Shown piece by piece: positions 1-5,760 of a DNA stretch of 5,971 bases. The number at the start of each line of letters is the position of its first letter. The first letter of the stretch is position 1. The notes beneath the pieces were generated by a model, which saw only the letters and a program-made list of their open reading frames with translations, was not told where the DNA came from and ran no database searches. The position numbers were made by a program, and so were the translations under genes. The DNA is from Halobacteria archaeon (lineage in GTDB: Archaea > Halobacteriota > Methanoliparia > Methanoliparales > Methanoliparaceae), in NCBI GenBank assembly GCA_013329575.1, contig DUJX01000006.1, forward strand, positions 5,498-11,468. Reading direction: 5' to 3'.

Positions 1-2
1 GG

Positions 3-611
3 TTCAAAGAGGGTAGCATAGATCTTAACGAATATGGTCTCGATGAGATTAAGATCAATGAACATCTGGAACGACCGATACTGGACGTAAGCACAAAATT
101 AGAAAAAGGTGACCGGTATTTAGGATGGCGAGAGGCCAGAGACCTAGTAAGATTAGATATTGAAAAGATAAAAGATTTGGTTTTATCTGTTGTTAAAGTT
201 ATAGATAGAGAAGTATCCGCTATCGGTATAGATAATGTAGATGGTAAATTAGAACTTGCATATACACCAGAAAAAGATTTAATGGTTGTAGATACCGTTG
301 GAACATTGGATGAATGCAGGTTTGTCTATAACGATATGAACTTGAGCAAAGAGGCCATACGAAGGTATTACATAGAGACAGACTGGAAAAAAGATCTCGA
401 TAGAGCAAAAAAAGAGGCGAGAGAGAAGAATATTGATGATTGGAAGAGTCTTTGTCGGTTAAGACCAGAGAGATTAGATCCGATCTTTAAAGATATTATA
501 AGCGATATGTATAAATCTGCTACCAACATGATCATAAAGAGAAAGATATTTGATGCACAAGATTTAGACGACGTAATGAGGCGTTATAACGATTATCTGG
601 ATGAAAAGTAA
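3..611 (+). CDS. purC: Phosphoribosylaminoimidazole-succinocarboxamide synthase (SAICAR synthetase), 3' part; 5' end outside window
   Basis: PurC joins aspartate to CAIR with ATP to make SAICAR in cytosolic de novo purine synthesis. The frame is open from the left edge and gives 202 visible residues before TAA, so the gene starts outside the window. The TTG at 177 is internal, because conserved family sequence lies before it. Visible residues 25-42 carry PILDVSTK and DRYLGW, followed by DGKLELA (80-86). The signature D97-x-x-x-T101-x-D103-E-C-R106-F aligns with the bacterial DE(I/V)xTPDSSR(Y/F) active-site strand. The roughly 95 residues after it (SKEAIRRYY, a charged helix, a YKSATN segment, then FDAQDLDDVM near the end) fit the longer archaeal form rather than the short bacterial one. 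A T-rich tract follows the stop, so transcription may end there. The N-terminal ATP-binding part cannot be checked. The family call is firm. Confidence 0.9.
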   Translation, partial: FKEGSIDLNEYGLDEIKINEHLERPILDVSTKLEKGDRYLGWREARDLVRLDIEKIKDLVLSVVKVIDREVSAIGIDNVDGKLELAYTPEKDLMVVDTVGTLDECRFVYNDMNLSKEAIRRYYIETDWKKDLDRAKKEAREKNIDDWKSLCRLRPERLDPIFKDIISDMYKSATNMIIKRKIFDAQDLDDVMRRYNDYLDEK

Positions 612-627
612 GAATTATAATCTTACA

Positions 628-641
628 TTTTATTTTTTCCC
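628..641 (+). terminator. T-rich transcription terminator after purC
   Basis: A run of mostly T (TTTATTTTTTCCC) begins 17 bases after the purC stop. Archaeal RNA polymerase stops at T-rich tracts without needing a hairpin, and none is obvious here. The tract precedes a new TATA-like sequence, which supports a transcript break between purC and the next gene. Confidence 0.5.
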
Positions 642-651
642 TCGTTATTAC

Positions 652-667
652 AAAAATATTAAATAAA
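652..667 (+). promoter_or_regulatory. Probable TATA-box promoter of the tRNA-binding-domain gene
   Basis: An A/T-only stretch (AAAAATATTAAATAAA) lies about 57-72 bases before the preferred ATG at 724. An archaeal start about 25 bases downstream would fall near 685 and give a leader of roughly 40 bases. That leader would hold the AGGAG ribosome site (708-712) and a short hairpin (694-708). The call rests only on composition and position. Confidence 0.4.
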
Positions 668-723
668 GGATATTTGTATCTTTTCAAAGATTTTGCCAGA
701 GATTGGCAGGAGTTTTGACCGAG

Positions 724-1068
724 ATGGATGATAAAAAGAATGAAGACATGATAAGTTTCGATGAGTTTAAAAGATTGGATCTTAAGGTTGGCAAGGTTTT
801 ATCCGCTGAAAAGGTCGAGAAGGCAGATAAGTTGCTGCGGTTGGAAGTAGATTTAGGGGCAGAAATAAGACAGATAGTTGCCGGTTTAGCAGAATATTAC
901 GATCCTGATTCGTTGATCGGCAAAGAGGTAATTGTATTAACTAACCTGGAACCAAGAACGATTAGAGGGATAGAGAGCCGAGGAATGGTCCTCGCAGCGG
1001 ATACCGATGAAAGACCGGTCTTAATCTGTCCAGAAGATTCTGTTCAAATAGGATGTAGAATAAGATAG
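724..1068 (+). CDS. metG: Stand-alone tRNA-binding OB-fold protein, methionyl-tRNA synthetase beta subunit type
   Basis: The 114-residue protein is one tRNA-binding OB-fold domain, like the C-terminal extension of MetRS that many archaea encode as a separate beta subunit. It is thought to hold tRNA and help the catalytic subunit. Residues 10-25 (ISFDEFKRLDLKVGKV), KADKLLRLEVDLG (33-45), RQIVAGLAEYY (49-59) and NLEPR..RGIES.GM.LAA (74-92) match this family closely. The ATG at 724 is preferred because AGGAG sits at 708-712, although the 11-base spacing is rather long. An ATG at 748 would give the more usual family start at MISFDEF, and TTG codons at 703 and 715 would extend the protein. No catalytic synthetase domain is present or adjacent. 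CsaA-like or other tRNA-binding OB proteins are less likely because the archaeal MetRS-beta pattern runs through the whole chain. Confidence 0.85.
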   Translation: MDDKKNEDMISFDEFKRLDLKVGKVLSAEKVEKADKLLRLEVDLGAEIRQIVAGLAEYYDPDSLIGKEVIVLTNLEPRTIRGIESRGMVLAADTDERPVLICPEDSVQIGCRIR

Positions 1069-1149
1069 GATAACAACCGGTACGATCGATTGAGAGACCA
1101 AAACAATACATTATCCTCTTTATTTATCACGAATATTATAATAAGAATA

Positions 1150-2058
1150 TTAAAAAAAGCCTTTGTCCTTCTGTTTAAATAATCCGCGGGTCGCCCCGAA
1201 GTCTCCTATAGAAAAAGACGCCATCCTGTTTCCAATCTTTGTACAATCTTCTATTGATAACCTTTCCAAGACCCCGTAGAGAAACCCGCCTGCGAATACG
1301 TCCCCCGCACCGGTATCGTCTACTACTTTTATTTTCTCGGTAGGTACTCGTATCATTCCCTCATCCGAACTGACGATACATCCTCTTCTTCCTAATGTAA
1401 CGACTACGATCCTTGCACCGAGTTTATTGAGCATCAATGCACCATCGGTGACCGACGACGATCCTGTCAACACTCTTAGCTCTATTTCATTTAAAAAAAC
1501 AAATTTACAATTAGGTAATATTGTTTTGATCTTGGTTGTCAGTCCTTTTTTGGCATATATCATCCCTATTGATAGGCTAAAATCGATATCCAATGTGGAT
1601 AAACATTTTTGGATCTTAAATTGTTTAGGCGTATCGAGAAATTCCATATGAATTATTTTAAAATCTTCAAACCGCTTATAGTCTATGTCTTTATCCGTTA
1701 GGTCTTTGTTTACGCCTATATAGGGGTATATCACTCTTCTTCTTTTTAATTCAGGCAAAAATATGAATGCTCTACCCGTAACACCGTCTTTAACCGATAT
1801 CTGCTCGGTATCAATATTATTTATTTTATAAAAGTCTAACAGACATTCTCCAGCATAATCAGCCCCAACAGCACCAGATAATGCGACTTTTTTTCCTAAT
1901 AATGAAAGAGTTATCACGGTATTAGGAACGGATCCGCCAGGAGATACAAAATATTTTTTTATTGATATTTCTTCTCCTAAACCTGCCAATTTTCTAACAA
2001 GGCAGACATAATCAATATTAATTGCTCCAACCCCGATCAAATCTTTTTTATCCTGCAT
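1150..2058 (-). CDS. PfkB/ribokinase-family carbohydrate or nucleoside kinase
   Basis: This is a 302-residue cytosolic kinase of the ribokinase fold, which transfers phosphate from ATP to a sugar or nucleoside hydroxyl. The N-terminal substrate region has GAINIDY (11-17) and a GG pair at 41-42 (GGSVPNT). An N190-x-x-E193 motif, known in the family for Mg/phosphate handling, follows. The C-terminal PfkB signature DDTGAGD lies at 247-253, with D253 as the expected catalytic base and the GAG anion hole before it. All core residues are present and the length is usual, so it should be active. The ATG is preceded by GGTGAT two bases away, an excellent archaeal Shine-Dalgarno that fixes the start. 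It lies 34 bases after rnz on the same strand and may be co-transcribed, but an A/T box over the rnz stop could be its own promoter. The substrate cannot be read; ribokinase, adenosine or nucleoside kinase, and fructokinase are all possible. Confidence 0.88.
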   Translation of the reverse strand: MQDKKDLIGVGAINIDYVCLVRKLAGLGEEISIKKYFVSPGGSVPNTVITLSLLGKKVALSGAVGADYAGECLLDFYKINNIDTEQISVKDGVTGRAFIFLPELKRRRVIYPYIGVNKDLTDKDIDYKRFEDFKIIHMEFLDTPKQFKIQKCLSTLDIDFSLSIGMIYAKKGLTTKIKTILPNCKFVFLNEIELRVLTGSSSVTDGALMLNKLGARIVVVTLGRRGCIVSSDEGMIRVPTEKIKVVDDTGAGDVFAGGFLYGVLERLSIEDCTKIGNRMASFSIGDFGATRGLFKQKDKGFF

Positions 2059-2060
2059 AG

Positions 2061-2066
2061 ATCACC
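2061..2066 (-). promoter_or_regulatory. Shine-Dalgarno site of the PfkB-family kinase gene
   Basis: On the minus strand GGTGAT stands two bases before the ATG at 2058. It matches the complement of the archaeal 16S 3' end (AUCACCUCC). It decides the start codon and is the clearest ribosome site in the window. Confidence 0.7.
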
Positions 2067-2084
2067 GTCTCTTTGGCAGAGATT

Positions 2085-2098
2085 TAAGAATATTAAAA
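2085..2098 (-). promoter_or_regulatory. Possible TATA box of the PfkB-family kinase gene, overlapping the rnz stop codon
   Basis: Minus-strand TTTTAATATTCTTA overlaps the last codons of rnz. It is centred about 33 bases before the kinase ATG, which would place transcription start just before the GGTGAT site. The same 14 bases recur at the 3' end of the kinase gene (1142-1155). It may be no more than A/T-rich sequence at a gene end. Confidence 0.3.
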
Positions 2099-3013
2099 CG
2101 AATCACGATACGGAACATCTAATCTAAGAAAATCTTCTGCTATGACCACGTTATTCAATCCGCGTATATCAGAATATAACGGCTCTTTATTAGCCGAATA
2201 CCGTGGACTCGTATGAGTCAGAACAATCTTTTTTACACCAGCTTTTAATCCCAGTTCTATGCTTTCTTTAATGGTAGAATGTCTTGTCTGGTCTGCCCAA
2301 TCCTTCAAAGAACCATCAAAAGTGCCATCCAATATGGCGACATCCGCATTTTTTACTGCGTTGAAAAGCTTCTCACATGGTCTAGTATCCCCAGAATAAA
2401 CAATCTTTATACCACGTCTGGGCGGTCCTATCACCATCGTTGGCAGTATTATCCTACCGTCGACCTCAATCGCTTCTCCCGATACAAGTTTAGAATATAA
2501 TGGCCCTGGTTTAAGTCCTAACGAGATTGCAGCATCGGTATTAAATCTCCCAGGCCTATCCTCCTCTTGAAATATGTATCCGAGGCTGGGCACATTATGA
2601 TCCGTATCGAATGCAGTAATACTGTAACCGTCGCCTTCTATGCAATCGCCGTCCATCAATTCTTGGTAGATTATATTGAAGTTGAATCTACAGTAACCCA
2701 TATTTTTTACTACTGCTAAAAATTTTTTAGTATGTTTTGGGCCGTATACGAAGAGATCTTCTTCTCTGCCATTGAAATTCATCGTCTGAAAGAGTCCTGG
2801 CAGTCCTATAAAATGGTCTGCATGAAAATGTGATATAAATATCTGGTTAAGTCCTCTATTTACACCGGTTTTAGCAATCATCATCTGTTTCTGTGTCCCT
2901 TCTCCACAATCGAAGAGTATTTTGCGTCCATCATATCTAACCATCACAGCAGCGGTATTTTTTTCAGTAGTAGGGACCGAACCACCAGTTCCTAAAAATA
3001 TAATCTCCAACAT
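2093..3013 (-). CDS. rnz: Ribonuclease Z (tRNA 3' endonuclease), short form
   Basis: RNase Z is a zinc-dependent endonuclease that cuts precursor tRNA after the discriminator base, so that CCA can be added. The 306-residue protein has the usual length of the short form. It shows the metallo-beta-lactamase core: FLGTGG (6-11), the HxHxDH motif (H62, H64, D66, H67), H139 in DTDHN, D209 in SGDT and H267 in LTHTSPRY, so all metal ligands are present. The insertion at about 155-175 (GRFNTDAAISLGLKPGPLY) matches the RNase Z exosite/substrate region. The HST loop is intact at RHST (244-247). The bacterial HEAT loop is replaced by LDGTF (228-232). ATG at 3013 is chosen over TTG at 3022 because family members begin MLEIIFLGTGG and a TATA-like palindrome fits a leaderless start there. 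A tRNA gene lies just upstream on the same strand. Confidence 0.94.
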   Translation of the reverse strand: MLEIIFLGTGGSVPTTEKNTAAVMVRYDGRKILFDCGEGTQKQMMIAKTGVNRGLNQIFISHFHADHFIGLPGLFQTMNFNGREEDLFVYGPKHTKKFLAVVKNMGYCRFNFNIIYQELMDGDCIEGDGYSITAFDTDHNVPSLGYIFQEEDRPGRFNTDAAISLGLKPGPLYSKLVSGEAIEVDGRIILPTMVIGPPRRGIKIVYSGDTRPCEKLFNAVKNADVAILDGTFDGSLKDWADQTRHSTIKESIELGLKAGVKKIVLTHTSPRYSANKEPLYSDIRGLNNVVIAEDFLRLDVPYRDSF

Positions 3014-3033
3014 AAATCTCAACTTTTAATTCG

Positions 3034-3047
3034 TTTTAATATTAAAA
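3034..3047 (-). promoter_or_regulatory. TATA-box promoter of rnz (perfect 14-base palindrome)
   Basis: TTTTAATATTAAAA reads the same on both strands and is centred about 27 bases before the ATG at 3013. That is the normal archaeal distance from TATA box to transcription start, so the mRNA would be leaderless or nearly so. This agrees with the lack of a good Shine-Dalgarno before that ATG and with a terminator between the tRNA and rnz. Confidence 0.5.
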
Positions 3048-3099
3048 TAGGTTAGGATACTTAAGATAATACGATGGATGACCTAAAAGATTGATTATT

Positions 3100-3105
3100 A
3101 AAAAA
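3100..3105 (-). terminator. T6 terminator after tRNA-Ile
   Basis: Four bases after the discriminator base, on the minus strand, six T residues follow TCC. Short T-runs of this kind commonly end archaeal tRNA transcripts. This suggests the tRNA and rnz are not one obligatory transcript, although read-through is possible. Confidence 0.5.
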
Positions 3106-3108
3106 GGA

Positions 3109-3183
3109 TGGGCCCGGCCGGATTTGAACCGGCGGCCTCACGGTTATCAGCCGTGCGCTCCAACCAAGCTAAGCTACGAGCCC
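3109..3183 (-). tRNA. tRNA-Ile (anticodon GAU)
   Basis: The minus strand folds into a complete cloverleaf. The acceptor stem GGGCTCG/CGGGCCC has one G-U pair, the D stem is GCTT/GAGC, the anticodon stem CACGG/CCGTG, and the T stem GCCGG/CCGGC with loop TTCAAAT. The anticodon loop is CTGATAA, giving GAU, which reads AUC and AUU. The variable region is five bases and the discriminator is A. No CCA is encoded (TCC follows), so the 3' end needs RNase Z and CCA-adding enzyme. There is no intron. The stems are much richer in GC than the surrounding DNA, as expected for a structural RNA. Confidence 0.96.
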
Positions 3184-3221
3184 GCGAAGATTAGACGGAG
3201 TAAGTATCGAGATAAGGTGGT

Positions 3222-3244
3222 AATAAATCTTGCCTTATTTTAAA
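3222..3244 (-). promoter_or_regulatory. Possible TATA region of the tRNA-Ile gene
   Basis: Two A/T boxes lie upstream of the tRNA on the minus strand: TTTATTA (3222-3228) and TTTAAAATA (3236-3244). They are about 39-61 bases before the mature 5' end. The nearer one would start a transcript with a leader of 15-20 bases to be removed by RNase P. Which box is used cannot be told, and the same stretch lies just downstream of the acyl-CoA synthetase beta gene. Confidence 0.35.
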
Positions 3245-3253
3245 CATGAATAA

Positions 3254-3271
3254 AATAATGTAAATAATGTA
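3254..3271 (+). repeat. Two tandem copies of a 9-base A/T-rich unit
   Basis: AATAATGTA occurs twice head to tail, followed by a partial third copy (AATATG), just after the stop of the acyl-CoA synthetase beta gene. On the minus strand it is T-rich and could help end that transcript. It is short and may be simple-sequence drift. Confidence 0.4.
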
Positions 3272-3278
3272 AATATGA

Positions 3279-3992
3279 TTATCTCAACAATATCAACGAA
3301 TCGACTGCCGTGGCTCCTTTCTCCATTGCAAAGAGTGGGTTTATATCCATCTCTTTTAACTCATTCTCGAGATCTAAGCTCAGTTCGGATAGTTTCAAGA
3401 TACAGTCTATCAAAGCATTAATATCAGAGACCACTCCTCCTCTCGCCCCTTCCAGAATAGGGTATGCTTTTATCTCTTTTATCATCTCTTCCGCATCGCG
3501 TCTGGTTAGCGGTGGTATCCTGAACGAGACATCTTTCAACACCTCGACGAACACTCCACCCAGGCCAAACATTACTACAGGACCAAACTGTGGATCCTGG
3601 GTCATACCGAGTATCACCTCGTTTCCTTTTTGCACCATCTCTTGAACTAAGACTCCATGTATCTTAGCATTCTTGACTTTGTCTTTTATCTTCATCAAAT
3701 CATTATAAGCCTCTTCCAGCTCTTTTTGAGACTTTATATTTATTTTAACTCCGCCTAACTCTGTTTTATGGGTAATCTCGGGCGAAACAATCTTTAATAC
3801 TACAGGATAGCCTATCTCTTTTGCAAATTTTATAGATTCGTCGAGATCTTTGGCAAGTTTTTCTTTGGTTATAGGGATACCGTAAGCCGAGAGAATTTTT
3901 TTGCTTTCGTATTCAGTAAGAACCCTCCGTCCATCCTTCTTTACATCTTCTATTATCTTTATTGCATCATTCTTAGACAAACTCAACACCAT
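3279..3992 (-). CDS. ADP-forming acyl-CoA synthetase (acetate--CoA ligase, ADP-forming) beta subunit, ATP-grasp
   Basis: The 237-residue protein matches the separate beta subunit of archaeal ADP-forming acetyl-CoA synthetases in length and motifs. These enzymes convert acyl-CoA, ADP and phosphate to acid, CoA and ATP, usually to gain ATP during fermentation of peptides or sugars. The N-terminal helices (GRRVLTEYESKKIL, 21-34) are followed by the ATP-grasp core: GYPVVLKIVSPEITHKTELG (61-80), VQEMV with NEVILGM (116-130), DPQFGPVVMFGLGG (133-146) and EMDINPL (214-220). H75 in the THKTELGG segment matches the beta-subunit histidine proposed as a second phosphoryl carrier in a Korarchaeum ACD structure. 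The alpha subunit, with the CoA-binding fold and main phospho-histidine, is not in the window. The gene lies 34 bases after the PRC-barrel gene and has only a weak GGGA before the ATG, so co-transcription is likely. The acyl substrate (acetate, branched-chain or aryl) cannot be read. Confidence 0.88.
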   Translation of the reverse strand: MVLSLSKNDAIKIIEDVKKDGRRVLTEYESKKILSAYGIPITKEKLAKDLDESIKFAKEIGYPVVLKIVSPEITHKTELGGVKINIKSQKELEEAYNDLMKIKDKVKNAKIHGVLVQEMVQKGNEVILGMTQDPQFGPVVMFGLGGVFVEVLKDVSFRIPPLTRRDAEEMIKEIKAYPILEGARGGVVSDINALIDCILKLSELSLDLENELKEMDINPLFAMEKGATAVDSLILLR

Positions 3993-4026
3993 TCCCTTGT
4001 AAAGATACGCTGTTTTAGCACGTTGT

Positions 4027-4335
4027 TCAACTCGTACTCTCTTTCACTTTATCTTTATCCATATCTTCTTTTGTAGCAGTCTCCATATTGCCAGGCATCT
4101 CCGTCTCGATGGGCCATTTAACTATTATTATCTCTCCGATACTTAATACCCATCTAAAAGGTAATAAAAGTCCGCGTTTTGAAGGATCTCTAAACTCTTT
4201 CACGACATCTGCCAATGCGAGCTGTTTTATTATGCCATTATCCGTATCTACAACAGCATCATCTACTACTCCAATCTTTATACCTTTGTCTGTATAAACA
4301 TCAAGCCCCATAAGATAAGTTATATCTTTTTGCAT
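4027..4335 (-). CDS. Small PRC-barrel domain protein
   Basis: The 102-residue protein has one PRC-barrel domain (about 5-75). Visible parts are LMGLDVYTDKGIKIGVVDD (8-26), a VVDTDNG turn (28-34) and LLLPFRWVLSIGEIIIVK (56-73). The LP(F/Y)RWV..(I/V)G(D/E)I pattern is typical of the small archaeal PRC-barrel family. A charged tail rich in Lys, Glu and Asp (about 76-102) follows and is probably disordered. There is no signal peptide or membrane segment. PRC barrels act as small protein-interaction modules. Some euryarchaeal members (CdpB type) bind SepF and take part in FtsZ-based division, so that role is possible here but not shown. The ATG lies about ten bases after the predicted transcription start, with no clear Shine-Dalgarno. 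The acyl-CoA synthetase beta gene follows at 34 bases. Confidence 0.8.
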   Translation of the reverse strand: MQKDITYLMGLDVYTDKGIKIGVVDDAVVDTDNGIIKQLALADVVKEFRDPSKRGLLLPFRWVLSIGEIIIVKWPIETEMPGNMETATKEDMDKDKVKESTS

Positions 4336-4365
4336 ATTTATCTATTAGATAAGATACCTTGGTAG

Positions 4366-4380
4366 GATATATATTTTTCT
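4366..4380 (-). promoter_or_regulatory. Strong BRE/TATA promoter of the PRC-barrel gene (and probably the ACD beta gene)
   Basis: On the minus strand AGAAAAATATATATC forms a purine-rich BRE-like stretch running into an alternating TATA box. It is centred about 36 bases before the ATG at 4335. Transcription would start near 4346 and give a very short leader. It is the most typical archaeal promoter in the window. A small inverted repeat (TCTGC at 4380-4384, GCAGA at 4392-4396) lies just upstream and overlaps its edge. Confidence 0.55.
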
Positions 4381-4400
4381 CTGCATTCTTAGCAGATTAT

Positions 4401-4419
4401 AATAAAAATAATAAAAACT
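4401..4419 (-). terminator. T-rich terminator after the phenylacetate-CoA ligase gene
   Basis: On the minus strand AGTTTTTATTATTTTTATT begins about 30 bases after the ligase stop codon. This is the usual archaeal T-tract signal. It precedes the PRC-barrel promoter, which suggests the ligase is transcribed apart from the PRC/ACD pair. Confidence 0.45.
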
Positions 4420-4448
4420 GTACTAATAAATAATATACCAGTTATGCA

Positions 4449-5741
4449 TTATACTAACCGAAGATCTACAATTCTTTTTGTTTTTTCCGTTTCACCAGAT
4501 ATCGTCTGTGGCTCAACAAGCTCAACGGTAGTCTTCAAATTTAACACCGTTTTTAGCTCATTCTCTGCTCTATTTTTTAGATTTAGCAGAGAAAAAGGTT
4601 CATCATTAAAAATATCCTTTGTTACTTCAACCTTTATAGTTAACTCGTCCATTACATCCCTGTCTATAATGATCTGGTAATTATCTCTTATTCCAGGAAT
4701 TTTTAATAGTACATCTTCTATTTGAGATGGAAAGATGTTTGTTCCTCTAACAACAATCATATCGTCCGTTCTACCGAGTAGCCTCGATATCCTCGGATGT
4801 CTTCTTCCGCAAGAACATTCTTCATTTGTTAAAATGGTTATATCTCTCGTTCTATATCTAAGAATAGGCATTGCCTCCTTACATAAAGTTGTTAAAACTA
4901 ATTCTCCTTTCTTGCCATCTTCCAGTCGTTCTCCGCTTATCGGATCTATGACTTCGGCTAAAAAATAGTCCGACCATAGATGGAGGCCATCTTTATACTC
5001 ACATTCGACCGCTACACCCGGACCTGACATCTCTGATAAACCATAGTTATCGTACGCATCTATCCCAAAAATAGTTTCTAACCGCTCTCTCGTAGTATTA
5101 GACCAAGGTTCTGCCCCAAAAATGCCTTTTTTTAAGTATAAATCTCGTATCGGATCTATATTCATCTCAGAACAGAGATCAGCTATATGGAACATATAAG
5201 AAGGGATCGCATGAACTGCCGTAACTTTAAAATCTTTGAGCATCTTTATCTGTCGTTTGGTGTTTCCCGAACCGGCTGGGACGACCGTTGCGTTAAGTAA
5301 TTCAGCACCGTAATGATACCCAAGCCCGCCGGTGAACATATGGTATCCGATCATATTTTGAAATACATCGTTCTTAGTCACACCGATAACAGATAGGCAT
5401 CGCGCGGTTAATTTTGCCCAATTTTCCAGATCTCTCCTCGTATAAGCCAAGACGATAGGATTGCCTGTTGTTCCAGACGATGTATGCAATCGTATAACAT
5501 CTTTCATAGGGACTGCTAACATACCAAACGGGTAGTTATTACGTAGGTCGTCTTTCGTGGTAAACGGTAGTTTTGCGAGATCGTCTATATTCCGGATATC
5601 GTCCGGTCTAAGCCCAGCCTCTTTAAACTTTTTTTTGTAGAGGCCAACATTGCTGTACGCATAATTTATAATCTTTTTAAGTCTTTTTTCCTGCAATGAT
5701 ACAAGTTTATCCGCCGGGATTCTCTCAATCTGCTCATACAT
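4449..5741 (-). CDS. paaK: Phenylacetate--CoA ligase (PaaK-type, AMP-forming)
   Basis: This 430-residue cytosolic enzyme belongs to the adenylate-forming superfamily and joins phenylacetate or a related aryl acid to CoA, forming AMP and PPi. It is full length for PaaK. Motifs in order are the phosphate loop HTSSGTTGNP (86-95), FTGGLGYHYGAE (136-147), IFGAEPW (207-213), DNYGLSE (231-237), LRYRTRD (294-300), a Cys/His patch CSCGRRHPR (309-317), LLGRTDD (321-327), and RGTNIFPSQIE (332-342) where the C-terminal domain begins. Lysines 420 and 422 before RIVD match the conserved end segment that carries the adenylation lysine. In archaea PaaK homologues are often linked to indolepyruvate ferredoxin oxidoreductase and the use or release of arylacetates; no such gene is visible here. 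The ATG has only a distant GGTTG, and a TATA box about 20-30 bases upstream suggests a leaderless mRNA. The exact acid is unknown. Confidence 0.93.
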   Translation of the reverse strand: MYEQIERIPADKLVSLQEKRLKKIINYAYSNVGLYKKKFKEAGLRPDDIRNIDDLAKLPFTTKDDLRNNYPFGMLAVPMKDVIRLHTSSGTTGNPIVLAYTRRDLENWAKLTARCLSVIGVTKNDVFQNMIGYHMFTGGLGYHYGAELLNATVVPAGSGNTKRQIKMLKDFKVTAVHAIPSYMFHIADLCSEMNIDPIRDLYLKKGIFGAEPWSNTTRERLETIFGIDAYDNYGLSEMSGPGVAVECEYKDGLHLWSDYFLAEVIDPISGERLEDGKKGELVLTTLCKEAMPILRYRTRDITILTNEECSCGRRHPRISRLLGRTDDMIVVRGTNIFPSQIEDVLLKIPGIRDNYQIIIDRDVMDELTIKVEVTKDIFNDEPFSLLNLKNRAENELKTVLNLKTTVELVEPQTISGETEKTKRIVDLRLV

Positions 5742-5760
5742 AGTTATACAACCTTTATGA

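Noticed and set aside
177..611. Complete 144-residue gene starting at TTG 177
   Set aside because: The frame is open to the left edge and the upstream residues (PILDVSTK, DRYLGW) are conserved PurC sequence, so this is only the 3' part of purC.
1069..1149. Possible small gene or RNA between the convergent genes
   Set aside because: The gap is only 81 bases and A/T-rich, with no open frame of note or stable fold. It most likely holds the 3' ends of both transcripts.
1427..1651. 74-codon + strand frame
   Set aside because: It is antisense to the PfkB-family kinase, with no recognisable protein signal.
3020..3022. TTG start adding three residues to RNase Z
   Set aside because: The ATG at 3013 gives the usual family N-terminus and suits the TATA spacing, and no strong ribosome site favours the TTG.
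3254..3277. Short tandem A/T repeat as a possible CRISPR or mobile-element trace
   Set aside because: There are only two full 9-base copies with no spacers, no inverted ends and no transposase. It is better seen as A/T-rich sequence after a gene.
3310..3645. 111-codon + strand frame
   Set aside because: It lies wholly antisense to the ACD beta gene, which has full family motifs. Its Ser/Pro-rich product matches no family.
4088..4297. 69-codon + strand frame
   Set aside because: It is antisense to the PRC-barrel gene and simply mirrors its codon pattern.
4444..4968. Two + strand frames of 77-78 codons
   Set aside because: Both are antisense to the well-supported phenylacetate-CoA ligase gene and show no domain pattern.
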